From: Oscillospiraceae bacterium
GTDB taxonomy: Bacteria > Bacillota > Clostridia > Oscillospirales > Ruminococcaceae
DNA length: 5,024 nt
Direction: 5' to 3'
Assembly (NCBI GenBank): GCA_016302225.1
Contig: JAEDOB010000173.1
Coordinates: 1 to 5,024 of the forward strand
Shown here: positions 1 through 4,793 of the stretch, piece by piece
Numbering within the stretch: the first letter of the stretch is position 1
Layout of the letters: every line of letters begins with the position of its first letter
Translations under genes and position numbers: made by a program
Notes under the pieces: model-generated
The model's input: only the letters and a program-made list of their open reading frames with translations
Told to the model about the DNA's origin: nothing
The model's database searches: none

Positions 1-1
1 C

Positions 2-55
2 GAAGCAAAGCTCAAACGTGCTTTGAACCGTATCAATGTTTCTTCTATGAAATAA
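2..55 (+). CDS. atpC: C-terminal end of a gene, probably ATP synthase epsilon subunit (partial)
   Basis: Only the last 17 codons are present, reading EAKLKRALNRINVSSMK and ending in TAA at 53-55; the gene begins left of the window. The amphipathic, basic run KLKRALNRINV resembles the C-terminal helix of F1 ATP synthase epsilon subunits, which commonly ends in a pattern like ALxRALNRLxV. In that protein this helix lies at the base of the F1 sector and can inhibit ATP hydrolysis. A rho-independent terminator follows 5 bases after the stop, which fits the last gene of an operon, the usual place of atpC. The identification rests on one short motif, so another small protein ending in a basic helix cannot be excluded. 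The coding frame itself is supported by the clean stop next to the terminator. Confidence 0.5.
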   Translation, partial: EAKLKRALNRINVSSMK

Positions 56-60
56 AAAAA

Positions 61-90
61 TCCCCTGCCGTTTTGGCGGGGGATTTTTTT
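61..90 (+). terminator. Rho-independent terminator after the first gene, possibly bidirectional
   Basis: A 9-bp stem pairs 61-69 (TCCCCTGCC) with 75-83 (GGCGGGGGA), with one T-G pair and the loop GTTTT, and is followed by seven T at 84-90. An A run at 54-60 gives the mirror-image U run on the - strand. The same hairpin could therefore also stop - strand transcripts of the GH5 gene, although its 3' untranslated region would then be almost 300 bases long. Confidence 0.95.
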
Positions 91-93
91 AAT

Positions 94-121
94 GTGGAGA
101 GTGGAGTGTTGAAAGTGGAAT
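94..121. repeat. Four degenerate tandem heptamers (GTGGAGA-like)
   Basis: Four consecutive 7-base units, GTGGAGA, GTGGAGT, GTTGAAA and GTGGAAT, follow the terminator. A related sequence appears inverted at 354-374. Aligning 105-125 with the reverse complement of 354-374 gives 16 of 21 identical bases without gaps. No function is evident; it may be the worn end of a dispersed repeat filling this spacer. Confidence 0.55.
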
Positions 122-123
122 TA

Positions 124-274
124 TTATAGCAGTACATAAAAATATCCTAACACACTTGTAGGAAACGGGTTTCCCGTCCCGCAGTTACCAAAAGAACTCT
201 TGAAATCTGCGGGCGGGGAAACCAAAGCTATGCTTTTGCCCCTACAATAACGTTATTTTTGTGGATTGCTATAG
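124..274. mobile_element. MITE-like inverted-repeat element, 151 bp, flanked by TA
   Basis: The ends form a terminal inverted repeat: 124-144 matches the reverse complement of 254-274 at 17 of 21 positions, around the core TATAGCA. A TA dinucleotide lies on each side (122-123 and 275-276), the target duplication expected for IS630/Tc1-mariner type elements. Inside are two further inverted pairs: TTGTAGG at 156-162 with CCTACAA at 241-247, and a 17-base arm at 168-184 pairing with 207-223 except for two central mismatches. The element has no reading frame of its own, so if mobile it would need a transposase from elsewhere. Transcribed, it would fold into one long imperfect stem. TA flanks are frequent by chance in AT-rich DNA, so the exact ends are tentative. 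Confidence 0.6.
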
Positions 275-275
275 T

Positions 276-314
276 ATGGGTGTTCCCCCCGCCTTCGGCG
301 GGGGGAACACCCAT
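276..314. repeat. GC-rich perfect hairpin, copy 1, with a 3' tail to 328
   Basis: An 18-bp perfect stem pairs 276-293 with 297-314 around the triloop TTC; its centre reads CCCCCCGCCTTCGGCGGGGGG. No T run follows on either strand, so it is not a canonical intrinsic terminator. It lies 66 bases beyond the GH5 stop codon and could stabilise or partly terminate that transcript. The centre of the stem and the following bases (CCATTGATCGGTATTTTC, 311-328) recur at 1789-1837, which marks it as a dispersed repeat and not a gene-specific signal. Confidence 0.85.
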
Positions 315-379
315 TGATCGGTATTTTCCTAAAGAAGTTTGGTAGATTTACAGAAAAATTTCACTTTTCACATTATACA

Positions 380-1558
380 CTACGGCTTATTTACCTTTTC
401 TGAAACCCTCTTAATGACCGCAGCGTTTTCCTCATTGATTATTTTGCAGTCGATACGGGAATAGAAATTTTCGGGAGTGTCCCAGATAACGGGAACAAAA
501 CCGCAGTCGGTAAGCTTGTTCAGCACGTATTCCAGACATTCGGAGGACTTTTTCAGCTCCGCATTTCCCGCAAAATTCAGCGGAGGATAGCCCGCCGACG
601 TTTCCCCTAAAAATACGGGGATACCCTTATCGGTGAACGCCCTTGTCAGCTTTGAGCACTGGTCGTCTATGTACGCCTTCCAGTCGCTGCCGCCGATCTG
701 ATTTGTCCAGTACATCATATTGTCAACGTAATGGACGGAAACCATCAGCCTGTCGGGAACGGTGTCCTCGGGCATTTTGAAGGCGTCTGCGGTGGTGTTG
801 TCGATGTTTGTCCAGTAGCCCGAAACGATAAGAACACGCTCTCCGTTTCTGCCGCCCGTCTTTCTTACCGCACTGACAAACGCCTGATTGAGCCTGTTGG
901 TCATTTCGTATGCCTCGGGTTTGAGAAGCTCCCTCAGCTCGCCCTTGTCATTGAATTGATTTCCGCCGAGATATTCGTTATAGCCCTCGAAAACCAGCGT
1001 GTCGGGGTAATCCTTGAAATATTCGGCGATCTGCGTCCAGAGATGGTCGAAGATAACTTCACATTCATCGACAGTATGCCGCCTGATAATAAATTCGTCG
1101 AAATGGTGAATGTTCACCACAGCATAAAGGCCGTCGTTCATGCAGTAATCAACGATCTCCTTGACCCTTCCCAAATAGGCGGGGTCAATGTCCCATTTTC
1201 CGTCGTTTTTCATCATATTTCCCCAGAAAACGGGAATTCTAACGGTGTTGAAGCCCGCCGCCTTTATGCCGTCAACAGCAGCCTGAGTGGTCTTGACTGC
1301 GCCCCAGCAGGTTTCGTAATCCGTCGGGGTGTTGCTGCCTTGGACGGGTATCCATTCGTAGGTGATCTTTTCGCAGTTTGATGCGTTATATGCCTCCATG
1401 GTGTTTCCGAGATTAAGCCCCAGACCCATATTTTTGGCGACCTCGGCTGCGGTCAGGGACGGTTTGTTTTCGCCGACGGCTTTTTCCGACGAACAGCCCG
1501 CTGCGGAAACTGCCATAGTTACCGCCATTATCAGTGACATAAGCTTGTTTAATATCAT
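380..1558 (-). CDS. Lipid-anchored glycoside hydrolase family 5 enzyme (probable endo-beta-glucanase)
   Basis: This 392-residue protein is a probable retaining beta-glycosidase of family GH5, most likely cutting cellulose or a related beta-glucan or hemicellulose outside the cell. The N-terminus is a lipoprotein signal: basic start, hydrophobic run, then lipobox SAAGC with Cys22 as the lipidation site. A short linker leads to the catalytic barrel from about residue 35. Visible GH5 marks are GLNLGNT (47-53), VRIPV with Arg107, NIHH with His151-His152, FEGYNEY with acid/base Glu195, His276-Tyr277, FLGE with nucleophile Glu319, and Trp359 near the end. Length fits a lone catalytic domain; no carbohydrate-binding module or dockerin is present. 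Tyr follows the catalytic Asn-Glu where Pro is usual. An in-frame ATG at 1600 lies inside the promoter -10 box, whereas the ATG at 1558 has GGAGG 8 bases upstream, so 1558 is the chosen start. The family is clear; subfamily (GH5_4 is one option) and exact substrate are not. Confidence 0.92.
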   Translation of the reverse strand: MILNKLMSLIMAVTMAVSAAGCSSEKAVGENKPSLTAAEVAKNMGLGLNLGNTMEAYNASNCEKITYEWIPVQGSNTPTDYETCWGAVKTTQAAVDGIKAAGFNTVRIPVFWGNMMKNDGKWDIDPAYLGRVKEIVDYCMNDGLYAVVNIHHFDEFIIRRHTVDECEVIFDHLWTQIAEYFKDYPDTLVFEGYNEYLGGNQFNDKGELRELLKPEAYEMTNRLNQAFVSAVRKTGGRNGERVLIVSGYWTNIDNTTADAFKMPEDTVPDRLMVSVHYVDNMMYWTNQIGGSDWKAYIDDQCSKLTRAFTDKGIPVFLGETSAGYPPLNFAGNAELKKSSECLEYVLNKLTDCGFVPVIWDTPENFYSRIDCKIINEENAAVIKRVSEKVNKP

Positions 1559-1566
1559 TTTTGTAA

Positions 1567-1571
1567 CCTCC
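1567..1571 (-). promoter_or_regulatory. Ribosome binding site of the GH5 gene
   Basis: On the - strand this reads GGAGG, 8 bases before the ATG at 1558. It decides the start: an upstream in-frame ATG at 1600 has no such site and overlaps the promoter. Confidence 0.9.
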
Positions 1572-1598
1572 GTTGCTGTAATAAACCTTGTATTTACC

Positions 1599-1627
1599 AT
1601 TATACAGCACTTTTGAGATTTTGTAAA
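1599..1627 (-). promoter_or_regulatory. Sigma-A type promoter of the GH5 gene
   Basis: On the - strand the -35 box TTTACA (1627-1622) is separated by exactly 17 bases from a perfect -10 box TATAAT (1604-1599). Transcription would start near 1592, leaving a leader of about 33 bases that contains the GGAGG site. A 10-base palindrome, TACAGCTGTA, lies 15 bases upstream of the -35 box at 1643-1652 and is a weak operator candidate. Catabolite or fibre-dependent control is plausible for such a gene, but no recognised cre-like site was seen. Confidence 0.85.
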
Positions 1628-1642
1628 GTAACAAATTATGCT

Positions 1643-1652
1643 TACAGCTGTA
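1643..1652. promoter_or_regulatory. Possible operator palindrome upstream of the GH5 promoter
   Basis: TACAGCTGTA is a perfect 10-base palindrome placed 15 bases upstream of the -35 box, a usual position for an activator site. A 10-base palindrome can occur by chance, and no regulator is linked to it here. Confidence 0.25.
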
Positions 1653-1674
1653 CAAATATGCTTTTTGCCTTATA

Positions 1675-1771
1675 CTAATCTCCAATGAAGGTGTAGACAA
1701 AAAATCTGCACAAAACCTATAAACACTAACTTTTTCACAGATTTTTTGTCCACTTTCTAATCAGAGATTAG
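1675..1771. mobile_element. Second MITE-like inverted-repeat element, about 97 bp, flanked by TA
   Basis: The arms 1670-1708 and 1738-1776 align as inverted repeats over 39 bases without a gap, with 30 identities. The inner 13 bases (GACAAAAAATCTG) and the outer ACTAATCTC are perfect. A 29-base loop separates the arms. TA dinucleotides at 1673-1674 and 1772-1773 bracket the proposed ends, again as for IS630/Tc1-mariner type insertions. There is no coding capacity. The terminal sequence (CTAATCTC) differs from that of the element at 124-274 (core TATAGCA), so it is a separate family or strongly diverged. It lies between the two divergent promoters without disrupting either. Confidence 0.6.
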
Positions 1772-1788
1772 TATTAGTGACGTATCCG

Positions 1789-1837
1789 GGTTGTTCCCCC
1801 GCCTTCGGCGGGGGAACAACCATTAATCAGTATTTTC
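1789..1837. repeat. GC-rich hairpin, copy 2, with conserved 3' tail
   Basis: A 15-bp perfect stem pairs 1789-1803 with 1807-1821 around the same TTC triloop as copy 1. The stem centre, TGTTCCCCC followed by GCCTTCGGC and GGGGGAACA, is shared with copy 1 apart from one fewer C-G pair. The 18 bases at 1820-1837 match 311-328 at 16 positions, so the repeat unit is hairpin plus tail, in the same orientation both times. The tail ends 9 bases before the -35 box of the operon promoter. The hairpin lies upstream of both transcription starts and so is probably not in either mRNA; it could act in DNA, or stop read-through. Confidence 0.85.
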
Positions 1838-1846
1838 AAAATCCTA

Positions 1847-1875
1847 TTGACAAACCAAAATTCAAGTGATATAAT
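1847..1875 (+). promoter_or_regulatory. Sigma-A promoter of the GntR-ABC operon
   Basis: A perfect -35 box TTGACA (1847-1852), a 17-base spacer and a perfect -10 box TATAAT (1870-1875) predict a very strong promoter starting transcription near 1882. An unrepressed promoter this strong would be costly for a transporter operon, which fits tight control by the encoded repressor. Confidence 0.93.
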
Positions 1876-1899
1876 TGTATACATATAGATTATACAATT
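1873..1899. promoter_or_regulatory. Operator-like palindrome over the -10 box and transcription start
   Basis: Two perfect 9-base arms, AATTGTATA (1873-1881) and TATACAATT (1891-1899), are inverted around a 9-base spacer. They overlap the last three bases of the -10 box and the predicted start. The position is typical for a repressor that blocks RNA polymerase, and the first gene downstream encodes a GntR-type DNA-binding protein, so autorepression is the natural inference. Binding itself is not shown by sequence. Confidence 0.75.
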
Positions 1900-1906
1900 T
1901 ATACTT

Positions 1907-1929
1907 GCAAAGCCGTCCGGAAGGCTTGC
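1907..1929 (+). other. Small hairpin in the operon leader
   Basis: AGCC at 1911-1914 pairs with GGCT at 1923-1926 and the helix continues outward (GC, bulged A, A with TTGC) around an 8-base loop. It lies in the untranslated leader about 17 bases before the GGAG site. It is too weak and too short to be called a riboswitch or attenuator, and there is no T run after it. Confidence 0.35.
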
Positions 1930-1960
1930 GGGTATTTTAAGCTTTGGAGTGTACACTAAA

Positions 1961-2335
1961 ATGAATATTAACATCAGCAACGCAAACGGCGAAGCGATCT
2001 ATTTGCAGATCGTCAACCAAATCAAGGCGCTGATACTGGAGGGCAAGCTGAAAGAGGGGGAAATGCTCCCGTCTATGCGAAATCTTGCTGTTGAGCTCCA
2101 TATCAGCTTTATGACCACCAAGCGTGCTTACGAGGAGCTGGAGCGTGACGGCTTTATCGAGTCCTTTACGGGAAAAGGCTCATTCGTAAAGGCACAGAAT
2201 TTAGAGCTGCTGCGTGAAGAACAGCTAAAGCAGATCGAAGCCCTGCTTACAGAGGCAAGCGATAAAGCGCAAAAGGCAGGTATCACTATGCAGGAGCTTC
2301 ACGAATTACTCGACCTTATTAACGGAGGAGAATGA
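1961..2335 (+). CDS. GntR-family transcriptional regulator, YtrA type
   Basis: This 124-residue protein is a small GntR-family repressor. Residues about 10-77 are the winged helix-turn-helix: AIYLQIVNQIKALILEGKL opens the domain, GEMLPSMRNLAVEL carries the family's LPSxRxLA pattern, TTKRAYEELERDGFI is the recognition part, and GKGSFV is the wing. Only about 45 residues follow, helical and charged, with no effector-binding domain of the FadR or HutC kind; this short tail is typical of the YtrA subfamily and probably serves dimerisation. YtrA-type genes usually head operons of ABC transporters induced by cell-wall-active compounds, as seen here. GGAG at 1946-1949 stands 11 bases before the ATG at 1961; an in-frame GTG at 1949 overlaps that site and is unlikely to be the start. 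The probable target is the palindrome at 1873-1899, so autorepression is inferred. Confidence 0.93.
   Translation: MNINISNANGEAIYLQIVNQIKALILEGKLKEGEMLPSMRNLAVELHISFMTTKRAYEELERDGFIESFTGKGSFVKAQNLELLREEQLKQIEALLTEASDKAQKAGITMQELHELLDLINGGE
2324..2328 (+). promoter_or_regulatory. Ribosome binding site of the ABC ATPase gene
   Basis: GGAGG lies inside the end of the regulator gene. It is 9 bases before the ATG at 2338 but only 3 before the ATG at 2332, so the second ATG is preferred. Confidence 0.75.
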
Positions 2336-2337
2336 CC

Positions 2338-3219
2338 ATGACGGCATATGAAAACGCAATCGAGATCTCGGGCGTTACCAAAAAATACAGCGGCTTTACG
2401 CTGGACAACATCAGCTTCAATGTACCGAAAGGCTCAATTATGGGATTTATCGGTCAGAACGGCGCAGGCAAGACCACAACTATCCGCAGCCTGCTGAACA
2501 TCATCAGCATTGACAAGGGCGAAATAAGGCTTCTCGGTATGGACCATCTTAAAAATGAGCAGGAGATCAAGGAGCGAATTTCCGTCGTTTTCGATGAACT
2601 GCCCTTCCACGATGTTTTCAGCCCAAAGGATATGGCACGTATTTTTGAGGGAATTTATCCGCAGTGGGACAATGCTGTTTATGCTCAGTATCTGGAGCGT
2701 TTCGGACTTCCTGCGAAAAAGAAGATCGGCGAGTTTTCAAAGGGCATGAAAATGAAGCTGCAAATAGCCTGCGCCCTTTCTCACAATGCCGAGCTGCTTG
2801 TAATGGACGAGGCAACTACCGGTCTTGACCCCGTTGTACGTGATGAGATTTTGCACATTTTTATGGAGTATCTTCAGGACGGCGAGCGGTCTATCCTTAT
2901 GTCCTCCCACATTACCTCCGACCTTGAAAAGATAGCAGACAGCGTTACCTTTATCGACAAGGGCAGGCTGCTCATTTCGGGATATAAGGACGATATTATC
3001 GAATCCCACGGTATTCTTAAATGCGACAGATCGGAGCTTGGAAGCATTGACACGGAGGATATTGTAAGCGTCCGTATGAATTCCTTCGGCGCAGAGGTCA
3101 TGCTGCGGGACAGACAGTCGGCATCCTACAAATACAGCGGCGCTATCATTGACCCCGCAAGCCTTGACGACATTATGCTTTACTATGTTCACAAGGACGA
3201 AAGGGAGTGGACATCATGA
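2338..3219 (+). CDS. ABC transporter ATP-binding protein, YtrB-like
   Basis: This 293-residue cytoplasmic ATPase should power the permease encoded next. Walker A is GQNGAGKTT (39-47), Walker B LLVMDE (153-158) with catalytic Glu158, the D-loop TGLD (161-164), and the switch His191 lies in SSHITSD. Two motifs deviate. The Q-loop region reads VVFDE (83-87) without a glutamine, and the signature is FSKGM (133-137) in place of LSGGQ. Both deviations are known in ATPases of YtrB and related GntR-linked exporters, so they do not imply inactivity. After residue 215 a variable tail of about 75 residues follows. Length is normal for the family. The start at 2338 is chosen for its ribosome site; starting at 2332 would add two residues and overlap the regulator stop by 4 bases (ATGA). 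It overlaps the permease start by 4 bases. The substrate cannot be read from the ATPase. Confidence 0.95.
   Translation: MTAYENAIEISGVTKKYSGFTLDNISFNVPKGSIMGFIGQNGAGKTTTIRSLLNIISIDKGEIRLLGMDHLKNEQEIKERISVVFDELPFHDVFSPKDMARIFEGIYPQWDNAVYAQYLERFGLPAKKKIGEFSKGMKMKLQIACALSHNAELLVMDEATTGLDPVVRDEILHIFMEYLQDGERSILMSSHITSDLEKIADSVTFIDKGRLLISGYKDDIIESHGILKCDRSELGSIDTEDIVSVRMNSFGAEVMLRDRQSASYKYSGAIIDPASLDDIMLYYVHKDEREWTS
3203..3207 (+). promoter_or_regulatory. Ribosome binding site of the permease gene
   Basis: GGGAG lies 8 bases before the ATG at 3216, within the last codons of the ATPase gene. It argues against the in-frame GTG at 3207, which overlaps it. Confidence 0.75.
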
Positions 3220-4793
3220 CAAAGCTCCGTTCACTGATCTTCCGTGAAATTAAAATGTGCCAAAAGCTGTACATAATAAGATTTGCGGTCTTATTTGCAT
3301 TTGCCGCCTTTGTTATCGGGGGAACATTTTTATTTACAAATCTTGAGGGACTGCCCGAAAATATATCAAAGTCATTTACCCAAATGTTTTCCATGCTTAT
3401 CATGCTCTATTCAACGTTGATCTTTGCAGATGACAACACCTTCAAAAGCGACCTGAACAGCGGCTGGGAAAGCTATTCCTATGTTCTGCCCATAACGCCT
3501 TCCGAGCGTGCGGCAGTAAAGCTTATACGTTTTATCGGTACACTCTGCATTTCTGTACCCATTGGTATGGCTTGCGTTTTCATTATCAATAAGATCGCAG
3601 GCACACAATTTCAAATCGGATATGTAAGCTTGCAATTTATTTTTCTGGACCTGCTGCTGTTTCCAAAAATTATTATGGACCTTTTTGTGCTTCGTGCAAA
3701 AAATACCGATGAATACAATAAAATGCAGGATAAGGGCGGTTTGGTCTGCTTAGCGTCCGTAATTTGCATTGCCTTAATTATAATAAAATGCGTCGGTCTT
3801 GATATTGCTGCCATCTTTAATTCGAACAGTAATGAGCCGTTTTCCCTAGACATTATATCAAGGCTGACAGGCAAAATGCTGCTGTGGCTTATACCGCTTA
3901 CTCTTGTTCTTTTCGCCTTACATTTTGCCGTTATTTATCATCACTCACAGTACGCTTATGCGGACGGCACAAAGATCAAAAAGGCGAATGTCAAGGCAGA
4001 AAAGGCAATAGACCTTGCCGCACCCCACTGCGAGCCTGTGGGCTTTCTTTACAAGGAGATAAGGCAGAACAGGAAAAGTATCATTACCGTAATACTTCTC
4101 CCGTTTCTGATACTGATATTTCTAACCTGCTGTCTTGCTATTGTTTCGCTGAACGAGGACTACGGCGGTGATGGCTGGATAGTTAAAACGTTGACCTCCG
4201 ACATATTCCGAATTGTGGCAATGGCTATCGGATTTTTCAGTGTAAGCGGCTTGCTGCTCAGCGTTTTTCACGGCGATGACAAAAAGCTTTGGGCGTATTT
4301 TATAGCTTCTGCGCCAAATGGTGTAAAAAGGTTTTTGTACACAAAATATGTGCTGTCCTTTGCCATGTGCGGACTGTATTTCGTTTCAAGCTATGTTGCC
4401 GAAACCTTTGTTGCTACGCTCAGCTGGTTTGCCCTCGGAAAAGAAATAATGAGCCTTGCAAGTATATTTGCCATGATCTTTTTTGCGCTTATTTTACAGA
4501 ATTCCTTTTCCATTCCCATGATGCTTCGTTTCGGTGAAAAGAAGGGCAGTATCATAAATCTTATTATAATACTTTGTCTTGCCGTTGCGGCAATATTGGT
4601 ATTTTCATTAATTCCTGTGACAATTCAGGATAAGGTACTGGCATGGCTGTCCGCCTTTATGACAGGCGACCATGGCGACGTTACGGCACTTCTCCTCGGA
4701 TTATTCCCCGCCTTTTCCGTGGGAGCATATATTTTGTCCTATAAGGTGTCCTGCAAGATCTTCATGAAGGGAGTGAACGAGTATGACAAATAA
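3216..4793 (+). CDS. ABC-2 type transporter permease, twelve predicted membrane helices
   Basis: This 525-residue integral membrane protein is the partner of the upstream ATPase, its ATG overlapping the ATPase stop as ATGA. By eye about twelve hydrophobic spans can be placed near residues 20-41, 53-72, 104-125, 136-158, 175-195, 221-241, 289-311, 329-350, 376-400, 412-434, 446-468 and 488-508. A basic cytoplasmic segment (about 251-288) divides it into two six-helix halves. Between helices 2 and 3 the first half has YSYVLPITPSERAAVKLIR (87-105), and at the matching place the second half has WAYFIASAPNGVKRFLYTKY (359-378). Loops of the first type are common in ABC-2 permeases, so the protein looks like an internal duplication that could form a complete pore with an ATPase dimer. 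Direction is probably export or envelope-stress relief, by analogy to YtrA-controlled systems. The substrate is unknown, and similarity to any named permease is not claimed. Confidence 0.88.
   Translation: MTKLRSLIFREIKMCQKLYIIRFAVLFAFAAFVIGGTFLFTNLEGLPENISKSFTQMFSMLIMLYSTLIFADDNTFKSDLNSGWESYSYVLPITPSERAAVKLIRFIGTLCISVPIGMACVFIINKIAGTQFQIGYVSLQFIFLDLLLFPKIIMDLFVLRAKNTDEYNKMQDKGGLVCLASVICIALIIIKCVGLDIAAIFNSNSNEPFSLDIISRLTGKMLLWLIPLTLVLFALHFAVIYHHSQYAYADGTKIKKANVKAEKAIDLAAPHCEPVGFLYKEIRQNRKSIITVILLPFLILIFLTCCLAIVSLNEDYGGDGWIVKTLTSDIFRIVAMAIGFFSVSGLLLSVFHGDDKKLWAYFIASAPNGVKRFLYTKYVLSFAMCGLYFVSSYVAETFVATLSWFALGKEIMSLASIFAMIFFALILQNSFSIPMMLRFGEKKGSIINLIIILCLAVAAILVFSLIPVTIQDKVLAWLSAFMTGDHGDVTALLLGLFPAFSVGAYILSYKVSCKIFMKGVNEYDK

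Noticed and set aside
94..121. CRISPR-like array from the repeated heptamers
   Set aside because: Units are 7 bases, contiguous and degenerate, with no spacers.
276..314. Intrinsic terminator for the GH5 gene
   Set aside because: The stem is strong but there is no U run on the - strand transcript, and the same hairpin recurs upstream of the operon promoter, so it is better called a repeat.
731..1381. Long + strand open frame opposite the GH5 gene
   Set aside because: It is the antisense of a protein with clear GH5 motifs, has no ribosome binding site and its translation shows no recognisable domain.
1621..1634. Operator over the GH5 -35 box (TTGT...ACAA)
   Set aside because: Only the outer four bases on each side pair cleanly; this is expected by chance in AT-rich DNA.
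1905..1945. Riboswitch or attenuator in the operon leader
   Set aside because: The leader is only about 80 bases with one bulged 7-bp hairpin, no conserved aptamer pattern and no terminator.
1774..1980. - strand open frame across the operon promoter
   Set aside because: It runs through the GC hairpin, a perfect promoter and an operator palindrome, and has no ribosome binding site or domain.
2737..3192. - strand open frame opposite the ABC ATPase
   Set aside because: The ATPase motifs prove the + strand frame; the opposite frame has no start signal or recognisable content.
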